Shown here piece by piece: positions 17,219-26,443 of a DNA stretch of 38,012 nucleotides. Position 1 is the stretch's first letter, and every line of letters starts with the position of its first letter. This DNA is from Bryobacterales bacterium (GTDB lineage Bacteria > Acidobacteriota > Terriglobia > Bryobacterales > Bryobacteraceae): the NCBI GenBank assembly GCA_003163855.1, contig PLRJ01000082.1, positions 1 through 38,012 of the forward strand, given 5' to 3'. Both the position numbers and the translations under genes were made by a program. The notes beneath the pieces were generated by a model. It made no database searches. It was given only the letters and a program-made list of their open reading frames with translations, and had not been told where the DNA came from.

Positions 17219-17719
17219 ATGCCTTATTGCACCAACTGTGGAACTGAGGTTCTTCCTAACGCGTTCTATTGCGGAAACTGCGGCCATGCCCAGCCGCGCA
17301 CCGGGGGCAATCCGTTTACAGGTGGGTCTACAGGGACGAGCGGGGTTCCGCCTTCTTCCGACATACTCACTGGGGTAAGCGACCGCACGGCTTCCATCCT
17401 GTGCTACATTCCCGTTTTCGGCATTATTCCCTCGATTATCGTGTTGGCGTCGCAGAAATTCCGGCACGACCCGGTGGTGCGGTTCAATGCGTTTCAATCG
17501 GTTTATCTGTTCGTGGCGTGGTTGATTGTTTCGTACGCCATGCCGGTGCTGATGTTTGGGATTCCAGGTTGGGGCTTTGAGCACGGCTTACTTGGCTTGC
17601 TGAAACTGGCGATATTTGGCTGCTGGATTTATTTGCTGGTGAAGGCCGCGAACCAGATCCAGGTAAGGCTGCCGATTATTGGTGATCTGGCGGCGCGGTC
17701 GGCTACGGAGCAGCTGTAA
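17219..17719 (+). CDS. Zinc-ribbon membrane protein with DUF4870-like domain
   Basis: This 166-residue protein starts with a zinc ribbon (MPYCTNCGTEV, then FYCGNCGHAQP; two CxxC knuckles). A Gly/Thr/Ser linker follows, then three hydrophobic helices (about residues 58-82, 92-120 and 127-145) arranged as in DUF4870/Tic20-like membrane proteins. The segment RHDPVVRFNAFQSVYLF is the family's hallmark. The function is unknown. It is probably an inner-membrane protein with a cytoplasmic zinc ribbon. It is divergent from the metallo-beta-lactamase-fold gene. The ADOP permease starts right after its stop codon. Confidence 0.83.
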   Translation: MPYCTNCGTEVLPNAFYCGNCGHAQPRTGGNPFTGGSTGTSGVPPSSDILTGVSDRTASILCYIPVFGIIPSIIVLASQKFRHDPVVRFNAFQSVYLFVAWLIVSYAMPVLMFGIPGWGFEHGLLGLLKLAIFGCWIYLLVKAANQIQVRLPIIGDLAARSATEQL

Positions 17720-20128
17720 ATGTTCGTGTCGAGTGTGCGATCGCTGCAAAGGTCGCTGGGTTTCTCACTGCTGGTCGTGTTCACTTTATCGATGGGTATT
17801 GGGATTACGACGGCGTTGTTTAGCGTCGTGGATGCTGTGCTGCTGCGGCCGTTGGCGTACCGCAATCCTGGACAGATTGTGGCGATCAACACCCGCTGGC
17901 CGGCTAAGAACCGGACGTCGCGGCGCGTAACCGGAGGCGATTTCATGGACCTGCGCACGGCCCTGCATAGCGTTTCCGGGATGGCGTTTTATAACGGCGG
18001 AGAGATTGGCATTAAAGTGGGCGATCATTCGCAGTTTGCGCGCACGTTCCAGACGAGTCCGTCGTTTTTTCAGGTGCTGGATGTGACTCCTGGGTTGGGG
18101 CGGCTGCCGGAACAGAGTGACGCTCAGCAAAGCGCTGTTCTGGCTCTCTCGTTTGCCACGGCAAATTGGGGCAACCCGGCGAAAGCGCTGGGACAGGCGG
18201 TTACGGTTGATAACAAGGCGTATACGATTATCGGGTTAGTCGATGATCGATTTTCGTTTCCCGAGAGGGCTGATTTGTGGATTTCCGGACCGGTGGATCC
18301 GGAGAATCGGAACCACTCGGCATTTAACTATTTCGCGATTGCGCGATTGCGCCCGGGCGTGGACCTGGGCGCCGCGCAGGCGGAACTTTCCACCATCAGC
18401 ACAAGGCTGGCGCATGGGCAGACGGCCGATTATGAGGGCAAAGCGTTTCGGATTTTATCGCTGCAGGAGGATTTGACCGGGCCGGTGCGAACGACGCTGC
18501 TCTGCGTATTTGGGGCGGCCGCGTTGCTGCTTTTGATTTCATGTGCGAATGCGGCTAATTTAATGCAGGCGCGGGCGGCGGCGCGCCATCGCGAGATCGC
18601 TGTGCGGCTGTCGCTTGGTTCGAACGTGGACGGCATCGCCCGGCTTTTGCTGGCTGAGGGTGCGGTGCTTGGGTGCGCGGCTGTGGCGGGTGGGCTGGTG
18701 CTTGCCTATCTTACGGTTCACGCGCTGTCTTCGATACTTCCGGCGAACATACCGCGCGCGGCGGAGGCGGCGGAGTTGAACGGCAGCGTGCTTTTGTTTG
18801 CAGCCGCCATTTCCGCCGTCACGGTGATTGTTTGCAGCCTTCTACCGCTGCTCAGTTTGCGGAAAGTGGATATTGCGGAGGTGTTGAAGCAGGCTCCAGG
18901 CGGACGAGTCGTAGGCTCGGGGGCGCGTTCACGCGATGTTATTGTGACCGGGCAGATTGCGTTGTGCTGCGTTTTGTGTGTCGGCGCGGTGCTGCTGTCG
19001 CGCACTTTGCTGGCGCTGATCCACGCGCCTTTGGGATACAACTCGCAAGGCATTCTGGTGATGTATGCGGACTCTCCGGCTTTTGAAATGGCCGAGTATC
19101 TGCAAGCTATCCGAACTTTTGAAAATGCGCTTGACGATATCCGGCGCGTTGAGGGCGTGAAGGCGGCGGCAGCTGTGATGGGCCTGCCCACTGGACGATA
19201 TGGCTCCAACGGGAGCTATCTGGTCGAAGGCGTCCACATTCAAGCGGGGCAGGATCCACTCAAGGAGAACCCGTCGCGTGATCTTCCTGAGGCAGTGTTT
19301 GCGCTGGCGAGTCCGCGGTATTTTGAAACCGTTGGCATTCCGTTGCTGGCGGGGCGCGATTTTAGTGAGCGCGATCAGTATCGCGCTCCATTTACTGCCA
19401 TCATCAGTCAGTCGCTGGCGCGGCAGTCGTTTGGGTCGTCCGATCCTATTGGACATCGGATTTACTGCGGACTCGATTCTCCGAAGCCGATGACGATTGT
19501 GGGAGTGGTGGGCGATGTGCGGCAGGATTCGCCGGCTTCGAAGCCGGAGCCTGAGATTTATATGCCGTTTCAGCAGCATCCGTATTACGCGAATGAGCTG
19601 CAGATGGTTGTTCGGGCGGATGGCGATGCGAGTCGGCTGACACCCGAGATTCGGAGAAGAATGCAGCGGCTGGCGCCGGCGATGGCGACAAGTTTTGCGA
19701 GCTTTCCGGAGATGGTGCAGGAATCGATGGCGGCTCCGCGATTTCGGGCGACGTTGGTGGTGGTTTTTGCGGGTCTGGCGGTTTTGCTGGGGATGACTGG
19801 GGTTTATAGCTTGATGGCGTATGTGGTGGCTCAGCGCAAGAGTGAGATGGGTTTGCGGATGGCGCTGGGGGCGGGCAGAACGGATATTATGGGGCTGGTT
19901 TTCCGGTACGCGCTGGCGTTGGCGGCGGTGGGGCTGGTGGTTGGATTGACGGGCGCGGTGCTGCTTAGCCGGTTTATTGAGAGTTTGCTTTATGGCGTGC
20001 AGGCGCTGGATGTAATGACGTATGGCGCTGGGGCGCTGATGGTTTTGGTAGTTGTGGTGATGGCTTCCGGTGTTCCGGCTTGGCGAGCGTGTCGGGTTGA
20101 TCCGGCTGGTACGCTGCGCGAGGGCTGA
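17720..20128 (+). CDS. ADOP-type FtsX/MacB-like permease
   Basis: The protein has 802 residues. An N-terminal membrane helix (SLGFSLLVVFTLSMGIGI) is followed by a MacB-type periplasmic domain, FtsX helices (about 255-390), a second periplasmic domain and a final FtsX block (FRATLVVVFAGLAVLLGM to the end). The motifs TTALFSVVDAVLLRPLAY and MGLRMALGAGRTDIM are the markers of the acidobacterial duplicated orphan permeases. Such proteins are usually encoded without their own ATPase. Substrate and partner are unknown. The ATG follows the preceding stop directly (TAAATG), so it is in the same transcript as the zinc-ribbon gene. Confidence 0.9.
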   Translation: MFVSSVRSLQRSLGFSLLVVFTLSMGIGITTALFSVVDAVLLRPLAYRNPGQIVAINTRWPAKNRTSRRVTGGDFMDLRTALHSVSGMAFYNGGEIGIKVGDHSQFARTFQTSPSFFQVLDVTPGLGRLPEQSDAQQSAVLALSFATANWGNPAKALGQAVTVDNKAYTIIGLVDDRFSFPERADLWISGPVDPENRNHSAFNYFAIARLRPGVDLGAAQAELSTISTRLAHGQTADYEGKAFRILSLQEDLTGPVRTTLLCVFGAAALLLLISCANAANLMQARAAARHREIAVRLSLGSNVDGIARLLLAEGAVLGCAAVAGGLVLAYLTVHALSSILPANIPRAAEAAELNGSVLLFAAAISAVTVIVCSLLPLLSLRKVDIAEVLKQAPGGRVVGSGARSRDVIVTGQIALCCVLCVGAVLLSRTLLALIHAPLGYNSQGILVMYADSPAFEMAEYLQAIRTFENALDDIRRVEGVKAAAAVMGLPTGRYGSNGSYLVEGVHIQAGQDPLKENPSRDLPEAVFALASPRYFETVGIPLLAGRDFSERDQYRAPFTAIISQSLARQSFGSSDPIGHRIYCGLDSPKPMTIVGVVGDVRQDSPASKPEPEIYMPFQQHPYYANELQMVVRADGDASRLTPEIRRRMQRLAPAMATSFASFPEMVQESMAAPRFRATLVVVFAGLAVLLGMTGVYSLMAYVVAQRKSEMGLRMALGAGRTDIMGLVFRYALALAAVGLVVGLTGAVLLSRFIESLLYGVQALDVMTYGAGALMVLVVVVMASGVPAWRACRVDPAGTLREG

Positions 20129-20132
20129 TTAC

Positions 20133-20927
20133 ATGTACCAGTTCTTCGCCAAGGCGGCCATACTTGTGGTCGTCGCAATCGTCTTCGGACTCGCTCGTAG
20201 ATATGCTCCTGTCTCGGCTGAAAGCACTGCTATGCCATCTCTGAATGAACTGGAGTTACGGTTCAGCGTAACTCAGTGGATCATTGCCGCTGTCATGGCC
20301 GGAATTGGCTTGTTGATTCTCATTAGTATTCACCAAGTTCTCGTCGTTTCGAACCAGTATTTGGCCAGCATGGATGGTCCGGCAGAATTCATTCTGCTCC
20401 CCCAGCGTGCAATTTGGTGGTTCCTTCCCGGCTTTGCCGCTCTGTCTTTGTCTTGGGACGTGACGCTCTGGGCATGGTCGCTGGTCGGGTCGAAACAGAC
20501 TGCACTTCAATATGAGTATTGGTCAAATGCGAAGGCTGGATTCAACGCCACGAGGATCCTACGAATTATGACGGCAGTTATCGTACTTCCTATTGCTGTC
20601 CTGACGGCGCTGGCTCTTCCAGAACACGACAGCCTGCAAGAGACCGTCATCAGAAGGCACGGTTACGGCCTGAAGGATGCTAGGACCTTCGCGTACTCGA
20701 GCGCAAGAACCCTGGCAGTGGTCGAAGGCTTTCGGGATCGCGATGGCAAGCTGATAAGAAGGGCAGGCTGCGTGCTCCGCCTTGCAGATGGGAGCGTGTG
20801 GTCATCGGCCAAGATAGGCGACTTTGTGCCGACGGTGGATCCGGCTCTGCTTGCCTTCCTTCAAAGGAAGACCGGGCTGCGCCCGGTATACGCAGAAACA
20901 GAGGCTGAAATTTACGCTGCGAATTGA
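20133..20927 (+). CDS. Hypothetical membrane protein, low-G+C gene
   Basis: This 264-residue protein is not recognised. It has four likely membrane helices: about residues 4-22, 45-67, 90-118 and 147-168. A soluble C-terminal domain of about 90 residues (KDARTFAYSSARTLAVVEGFRDRDG..) ends the protein. The ATG at 20133 follows the permease stop by four bases. Codon use differs from the neighbours: a sampled 60-base stretch (20281-20340) is 45% G+C against 65% in the permease (19861-19920). This suggests the gene arrived by transfer. The function is unknown. Confidence 0.75.
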   Translation: MYQFFAKAAILVVVAIVFGLARRYAPVSAESTAMPSLNELELRFSVTQWIIAAVMAGIGLLILISIHQVLVVSNQYLASMDGPAEFILLPQRAIWWFLPGFAALSLSWDVTLWAWSLVGSKQTALQYEYWSNAKAGFNATRILRIMTAVIVLPIAVLTALALPEHDSLQETVIRRHGYGLKDARTFAYSSARTLAVVEGFRDRDGKLIRRAGCVLRLADGSVWSSAKIGDFVPTVDPALLAFLQRKTGLRPVYAETEAEIYAAN

Positions 20928-21104
20928 GATGCTGATCATTTTGTTTTTCGTGAGGAGACGGCCAGCGCGATAGGTACTAACGCGGGCCGCCGGAAACTGG
21001 CGTTGCGCAACGACCTTCCGCTGGTGAAACTCAGTGGCTCTCAGGTGCAGTTGTTAGGGTTGAGCAAGATAAAAGAAGATTAGAATAAAGGCTATAGTTT
21101 AGGT

Positions 21105-21263
21105 ATGAGTGACAACGTGGTGGTGGCTGTAGTCGCGGGTTGTGCAGTCGTAGTCGCTGCGTTTTGTGTCTTAGGAGCATCGATCTTTGCCTACATCGCG
21201 AGCAATAAACGGTTGGACAAGATCGACGCAACGTTGCAGTTGATTCAGGCCGACATTCGCTAG
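21105..21263 (+). CDS. Small single-pass membrane protein, possibly truncated by TAG
   Basis: This 52-residue protein (MSDNVVVAVVAGCAVVVAAFCV..) has one membrane helix (residues 4-30), then a charged helix (SNKRLDKIDATLQLIQADIR) with the look of a coiled coil. It is too short to be found by length alone, but its composition and the AT-rich leader support it. The frame stays open past the TAG for a further 15 codons (WFNQVNKIKAHVKMD) that continue the amphipathic helix. The TAG may therefore be a recent nonsense mutation. The family is not certain. Confidence 0.55.
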   Translation: MSDNVVVAVVAGCAVVVAAFCVLGASIFAYIASNKRLDKIDATLQLIQADIR

Positions 21264-21372
21264 TGGTTCAATCAGGTGAATAAGATCAAGGCGCACGTCA
21301 AGATGGATTAAGGCAAACTGAATTGGCGACGAGACGTCGCGCCTTGGCCAGCCACTCTTTTCGTGGTGAACC

Positions 21373-22938
21373 TTGCCGCCTGCGCCGAGTCAAATCCTGT
21401 TATCGCTTGCCACCCAATGCTGTCTGCGGCAGGAGTATGACCAGGCGCGTAAGCTGCTGGACGATGTTATCGAGGTTGACTCGAGCGCGCAGACGCGCGT
21501 GGCTGTCGATGTTCTGAGCGCCAAAATTCTCTATGTGGAAGACAAGTGGGAGAGTTCGCTGGCGGCTGCTAACCTAATCCTCCAGCAGGAGCCGCTGAAC
21601 GTGGAAGCTCTTACGGTGCGGAAGAAATCGTGGCAGGCGCTTTCTTACGCCGCTGAGGATTTTGCCGATTGCCGATTGATTAATCAGCTTGCTCCTACGG
21701 TTCGTGAGCATAGCGATCTGATCTTTGAAGGCAATTATCTGCATGGCACTACGCCTGAAATGCAATATCAGGAGAGCCGCCGATGGAATGATCTTTACGC
21801 CGCGCCGCTAAAGGGGAAGATCCTTCCGCACATGAACAATCCGGACCCCGACAGGCGCTTGAAGATTGGCTATGTGTCTCCCGATTTTCGCAACCACGCC
21901 ATCATGAAGCTGCTGCCGTGCGTGTTGGAAAACGGCAACAACGATCGGTTCGAGTTGTTTGCCTACTTCATCAACGTTCATTCCGACAGCGTGACCAATT
22001 ATTTGCGCGCGAACATGAGGAACTTCGTCGATTTGCCTTCCGACACCGAGCAGGTAGTGCAGCGCGTGCGCGCGGACGGGATTGACATTCTGGTCGACTT
22101 GGCGGGCCACACTATGCCGTTGGAGGCTTTGCTGGCTTTTGCCTGCAAACCGGCTCCGGTGCAGGTGAGCTGGTTGGGCGCGCTGGCCACTACTGGCCTG
22201 GACACGATGGATTATTATCTTGGCGATCCGAACTTGCCTGGCCACGGAACGGAGCATCTGTTCAGCGAAAAGGTCTATCGCTTATCGCACGCGCAGCATT
22301 GTTATCGGCCGTTTGGAGATCCCGGCATCGCGGCGTCGCCTTTTGCCAGCAACGGTCACGTCACGTTCGGGTGCTTTAATAATCCGCGAAAAATAACGCG
22401 CGAGATGGTTCAAGTCTGGTCGGTGATTCTGCATCTGCATCCGACCAGCAAGCTGTTGTTTAAATATCCGGTGCTGGATCGCCCGATGGCGCGGCAGCGG
22501 CTGCAGAATTGGTTTGGCGAAGATGGTATTCCCGCAGAACGGCTATTGTTCGAGGGGAACACAGACGACCTGGAGCATCTGGCGAGTTGGAATCGCGTTG
22601 ATATCGCGTTCGACCCGTACCCGTATAACGGCTGCATAAGCACGCTTGATGCGCTCTGGATGGGCGTGCCGGTGGTTTCGAGGCACGGGCGGCTGGCGGT
22701 TTCGTGCTGCGGATTGAGCTTGCTCGCGCCGCTTGGAATGCCGGTGGCCCAATCGTTTGAGGAGTACATCGGGCTGGCGAGTGAACTGGTTAAGACGGTG
22801 ACCGCAACGCCGGATATTAAACAGCGAGTGAGGCAGGCTTTGCGGCGCTCGGAGCTTATGGATGAGGCGGGTTTGATTCGGGCTTTGGAAGCCGCTTACC
22901 GAAACATGTGGCGCGCCTGGTGCCTTAGCGCACGATGA
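21373..22938 (+). CDS. TPR/OGT (SPINDLY)-type glycosyltransferase
   Basis: The protein has 521 residues. The N-terminus carries TPR-like helices (about 1-85). The catalytic region matches family 41 glycosyltransferases: KIGYVSPDFRNHAI, VDLAGHT, KPAPVQVSWLGALATTGLDTMDYYLGD, FGCFNNPRKITREM and ALWMGVPVV. These enzymes transfer a sugar from a nucleotide sugar to Ser or Thr of proteins. The later G-x-x-H-x-S-R-V-G motif, which contacts the sugar nucleotide, reads GRLAVSCCG here, without the His and Arg. The start is a TTG at 21373. A stop lies two codons upstream in the same frame. It overlaps the convergent propeller gene by 14 bases. Confidence 0.85.
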   Translation: MPPAPSQILLSLATQCCLRQEYDQARKLLDDVIEVDSSAQTRVAVDVLSAKILYVEDKWESSLAAANLILQQEPLNVEALTVRKKSWQALSYAAEDFADCRLINQLAPTVREHSDLIFEGNYLHGTTPEMQYQESRRWNDLYAAPLKGKILPHMNNPDPDRRLKIGYVSPDFRNHAIMKLLPCVLENGNNDRFELFAYFINVHSDSVTNYLRANMRNFVDLPSDTEQVVQRVRADGIDILVDLAGHTMPLEALLAFACKPAPVQVSWLGALATTGLDTMDYYLGDPNLPGHGTEHLFSEKVYRLSHAQHCYRPFGDPGIAASPFASNGHVTFGCFNNPRKITREMVQVWSVILHLHPTSKLLFKYPVLDRPMARQRLQNWFGEDGIPAERLLFEGNTDDLEHLASWNRVDIAFDPYPYNGCISTLDALWMGVPVVSRHGRLAVSCCGLSLLAPLGMPVAQSFEEYIGLASELVKTVTATPDIKQRVRQALRRSELMDEAGLIRALEAAYRNMWRAWCLSAR

Positions 22939-25270
22939 TGCGCGCCAGACCCGCGTTGTTGGCGCTGTCATAAACGCGTACTACCAGTAGATGTTCACCG
23001 GCTTTGACGTTATCCAGATGAACGTGAAAGCGCTGTTGGGGGGCATCAGTGACGCCATCGGTGGATTCCACCGGCTGCCAGTAGCCGGCGTCAAGCGAAA
23101 ATTCGCATAAGCGTAGGGGGCTGGTTTTATCGGCGGCATCGACGTCCAGGTCGACCGCCGCGCCCGTGCGCTTCAAATTGCTTAACGTAACCAACGGCGG
23201 CGTATTGTCGATCAGCACGGGCGAACTGACTAGATCGGCCTCACGCGCGTACTCGGCGGGATTGGAGGGAGAGTCCGAGGCCACCACTTTGAAGAAATAG
23301 CGGCCGTCGGCGAAGACGTCGGCATCCAGCAGCAGGGTGTTTTCGAACATGCGGCTCCTGATTAATTGCCAGCCCATTTCGTCCTCGGCCCGGAAGTAGA
23401 CCGAATACGCGAGCTTGTCGCTGTCGGGGTCGTCGGCCTGCCAGGATATTTGTGTTTGGGTGGTTTGCAGGCGTGAAACTGTCTGGCTGGCGGAGGTGGC
23501 TGTACTCGCGGCGGGGGCTTCGCCGGTGTCGGTCACGGTAACAGAATAAGCCGCAGTGGCTGTCGCGGCTGCAGACGCGCTCTTTTGCGTATTGGTGCCG
23601 ACCACTGACGTGACGGTAATGCTGTGAACCGCTGGTGGGCCGTTCTGCGGCAAATAGGGAACATCGACAGTGCTGATTTGTGCGGTGGCGCCGACGGGCC
23701 AATCGGCCTTCCATTGAATAAATCTTGCTACGGGGCTTTGGATGGAAGCTCTTGCCGAATCTTTTATGGGATCGGACCAATGGCTCCAAGTTGAGTCTGG
23801 CCGCGCCGAGTTTCCGGTGCGGGTGCGGAAGATGACGTCCCCTCCTATGCCGTGCCACTGCAAATGGCCCCAGCGAGCCACGCTGGTGGAATCGTGCACG
23901 GGGGATTCAAAACTTCCGGCGGCTGAGCCGGCGGGGCCGAAGGCAAGCAGTCTGCCGGGGTTGCTCAAGGCCGCGTAAAACGTTCCGTTGGCGCGGACCA
24001 GGCGGGTGGTTTCGCCGTCACCCGGTTCCGCCAGCAGCGTAGTGCGCGAACCGCCGAGGCTGTAAATGCGGCCATGATCGTCTGTCGAGAAAATGACGCC
24101 ATCGCCTTCGGTCAGCAGGTCGTAGACGTTGTCATCTTTTGAACTGCGCAGCGTCTGCACGCTGTGGTCGGGCTTGATCAGGTAGATGGCGGACTTTTCC
24201 GCGCCCGAAACTTCGGTCACCGGTGAAGCGGCGACAGTCGTGGCAGTGGCGACGCCTGAAGATTTCGAAGTATCCATCGGGACCTTCACGCCTGCCTGCG
24301 TGTTCTCGCCGCGTGCCTCGGTTACGGTCACCACGGTCGGGTTGGTGGCGACGACGGCGGTGGTGGCGTTCTGTTGTGCCGCAGCAGCGTTAGCCCCGCG
24401 TGTTGAAACGGCTCCGCCCATGGCGGCTGCGTAGATATTGCCGGCGGGATCTATCGCCAAGGCGCGAATTTCGGGCAGCGCAGAGTCGTACAAAATGGTC
24501 GCCTGCGACGGTCCGGCTATTTCGTAGAGAATGCCGTTGGGATCGGTCCCGGCCAGAACGTACCCTTGCGGCGAAACCGCCAGCGCGGTGACGTTGGCCT
24601 GGCCCGTATCGTAAAGAAGCGCGTCGGGCGTTGCCGTTTTACTGGTGCCATCGGTGCCGATGTGATAAACACGGCCTGGTTCGCCTGTTCCGACGAACAG
24701 AGTGCCGTCGGCGGCCAGCGCCAGGCCCCAGACGTATTTTGCAGACGATTGCCATATCTGCTTTGCCTGTCCGTTCTCAATGCGATAGACGAACCCGTTG
24801 GGCGAAGTGCCGGCATACACCACGCCTTTGGCATCGACGCACAGGGCGAACAGTTCCGATTGCTGGCCTGAAAAAACAAGGGTCGCTTTCCCGTCGCGGC
24901 TGTAGCGGAAAAGCTTTCCCTGGTGGCCGGTTCCGGCGTAAATGGATCCATCAGGCGCCGCAGCGAGTGACCAGATGGCTGGTTCGCCTACCGGTGTGTT
25001 CCAGGCAACTGCGGGTCCCGGCTGCAAAACACCGTCGGAGGACAGCGACAGATTCATTAATCGGCCTTTGAGGAAATCGTTAAATCCGGCAATCTCCCAC
25101 GCGGTGCTGGTCGCGGCGGTGGCACTGGCGGCGAGGGCGCATAAAGCGCAAAGGGCGCGGCTGCGCGCCGACAAGGTGTAAAGGAAGTCCCTAGCCCTTG
25201 CGGCGGAGCGCCTGACACGGCGACCGTCTTGCGCGTGTTCCTCAAAAATGAGCGCTAGGCGTAGTTTCAA
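22925..25270 (-). CDS. Secreted beta-propeller protein with fibronectin-like C-terminus
   Basis: This protein of up to 781 residues has no recognised enzymatic motif. After a secretion signal-like stretch (SRALCALCALAASATA), repeated blade motifs appear: SLAAAPDGSIYAGTG, ALCVDAKGVVYAGTS, GLALAADGTLFVGTG, ALAVSPQGYVLAGTD and ALAIDPAGNIYAAAM. They form a seven- or more-bladed propeller. The C-terminus has fibronectin III/Ig-like segments (SKLAYSVYFRAEDEMGW, AYSVTVTDTG) and an end like carbohydrate-binding accessory domains. The start is uncertain. TTG 25270 is close behind AGGAGGG, while TTG 25174 begins directly before the signal sequence. It probably acts outside the cytoplasm, and the partner is unknown. 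It is convergent with the glycosyltransferase. Confidence 0.7.
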   Translation of the reverse strand: MKLRLALIFEEHAQDGRRVRRSAARARDFLYTLSARSRALCALCALAASATAATSTAWEIAGFNDFLKGRLMNLSLSSDGVLQPGPAVAWNTPVGEPAIWSLAAAPDGSIYAGTGHQGKLFRYSRDGKATLVFSGQQSELFALCVDAKGVVYAGTSPNGFVYRIENGQAKQIWQSSAKYVWGLALAADGTLFVGTGEPGRVYHIGTDGTSKTATPDALLYDTGQANVTALAVSPQGYVLAGTDPNGILYEIAGPSQATILYDSALPEIRALAIDPAGNIYAAAMGGAVSTRGANAAAAQQNATTAVVATNPTVVTVTEARGENTQAGVKVPMDTSKSSGVATATTVAASPVTEVSGAEKSAIYLIKPDHSVQTLRSSKDDNVYDLLTEGDGVIFSTDDHGRIYSLGGSRTTLLAEPGDGETTRLVRANGTFYAALSNPGRLLAFGPAGSAAGSFESPVHDSTSVARWGHLQWHGIGGDVIFRTRTGNSARPDSTWSHWSDPIKDSARASIQSPVARFIQWKADWPVGATAQISTVDVPYLPQNGPPAVHSITVTSVVGTNTQKSASAAATATAAYSVTVTDTGEAPAASTATSASQTVSRLQTTQTQISWQADDPDSDKLAYSVYFRAEDEMGWQLIRSRMFENTLLLDADVFADGRYFFKVVASDSPSNPAEYAREADLVSSPVLIDNTPPLVTLSNLKRTGAAVDLDVDAADKTSPLRLCEFSLDAGYWQPVESTDGVTDAPQQRFHVHLDNVKAGEHLLVVRVYDSANNAGLARIIVR

Positions 25271-25321
25271 TCCCTCCTATGTTCTCAGAGTAAAGTCTTA
25301 GTTAATGGGTGGTGGTTTTTT

Positions 25322-25597
25322 ATGAGCTGGTTCAGCCGGGTTTTCGGCAGCGGTTTCACTGTTTCGGTGGTGACGAACATTCAGGACGCGCAGCCGAACT
25401 TTATCTACCGTGAACGCAAGCGCAAAATGCGGATTACCGGCGAGACGATGGCGGATGGGTATGCGGTCTACTCGGCTTCTATCAAGCATTGGGAGGGCCA
25501 GCCGGACGTGTTGGTGGATGAGACTGAGCGGCAACGCATTGCCAGTAATGTTCAGCAGTATCTGGCGTCCAAGGGGAAGAGCGTTTACCTCTCGTAA
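25322..25597 (+). CDS. Imm74-like small protein
   Basis: The protein has 91 residues. The segment ending IYRERKRKMRITGETM, the aromatic SASIKHWEGQPDVLVDE stretch and the closing RQRIASNVQQYLASKG helix agree in order and spacing with the Imm74 family (immunity proteins of polymorphic toxin systems). This is a resemblance by eye, not a search. No toxin gene is nearby. It may be an orphan immunity gene, or a member of the family used for another purpose. ATG 25322 has a GGTGGTGG stretch upstream. It is divergent from the propeller gene and precedes the START-like gene. Confidence 0.55.
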   Translation: MSWFSRVFGSGFTVSVVTNIQDAQPNFIYRERKRKMRITGETMADGYAVYSASIKHWEGQPDVLVDETERQRIASNVQQYLASKGKSVYLS

Positions 25598-25642
25598 AGT
25601 TCAGCTGCAACTACTTGAACGGTCTTCCGTCATACTTACAAC

Positions 25643-26437
25643 GTGAGTAGTTTCGCCAGTCGCGGAATGAATTTGACTCTTGCCGGATTGTTTCTGGCAA
25701 GCGTCGCAGCGCCTGCGCCGCTTTCGGAAGATACGCTGAATGCCTGGCATAAGTCGGTAAGTTCAGCCGAGGCGGATCTGACGCGTTCCTCTTTTCTCCA
25801 GATTGATGAGCGCCCGGATTGCCTGCGCCGCGTCTCGGCAGGTCAAATCGAATCCGATCCGGGTGCGCATGGCGGCATGGTTAGCGTTCCGTCGGGATTA
25901 GTTCATCATTGGGTCGGCACGGTCTTCCTGCCTGGTGTCGATACTCCCGAATTTTTGCGCATCGTGCAGGATTATGATTCGTACGCGCAGATCTATCGAC
26001 CCTCCGTTGTTGAATCGAAGCTGATCAGCCACACGCAGGATGATTTCGTCTATCAGTTAAAGATGGTTGAATCGGGCTTTGGCTTACGATCGGGTTTCGT
26101 TGGAGACTTCCATGTGCAGTACCACCAAATCAACGAGAATGAAGGGTATTCGATAACCGAAGCGACGCGCATGGTAGACCTGGCATCGAACTCAATGCCG
26201 GAGTATGTGCGCGGTGCGGTAACGATCGCTCGCTACCGGCACAGCAATGGGGGCATGTATCTGGAAGTGGAAACGCTGACGCTGAGCCGCGATATTCCGG
26301 CGGCCATTAAGTGGATGGCGGCGCCGATGGTGAAGCATTTCGCGCGGCAGGTGATGGTGGACACGCTGGAGCGGTTGAGGACGAGGGTGAACCAGGTTCA
26401 TCTTATTGAAACGGCTCGGCTGGCCGGCGGGAAGTGA
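25643..26437 (+). CDS. Secreted START/SRPBCC-like protein
   Basis: This 264-residue protein has a signal peptide (MNLTLAGLFLASVAAPA, starting at ATG 25667; the GTG at 25643 adds eight residues). The body has alternating strands and a long C-terminal helix (MVKHFARQVMVDTLERLRTRVNQV), as in START/polyketide-cyclase-like folds. Typical segments are FLPGVDTPEFLRIVQDYDSY, GFVGDFHVQYHQI and YLEVETLTLSRDIP. It may bind a lipid or other hydrophobic ligand in the periplasm. This is inferred from the fold only. Its stop is six bases from the convergent amidohydrolase stop. Confidence 0.68.
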   Translation: MSSFASRGMNLTLAGLFLASVAAPAPLSEDTLNAWHKSVSSAEADLTRSSFLQIDERPDCLRRVSAGQIESDPGAHGGMVSVPSGLVHHWVGTVFLPGVDTPEFLRIVQDYDSYAQIYRPSVVESKLISHTQDDFVYQLKMVESGFGLRSGFVGDFHVQYHQINENEGYSITEATRMVDLASNSMPEYVRGAVTIARYRHSNGGMYLEVETLTLSRDIPAAIKWMAAPMVKHFARQVMVDTLERLRTRVNQVHLIETARLAGGK

Positions 26438-26443
26438 TTCCGT

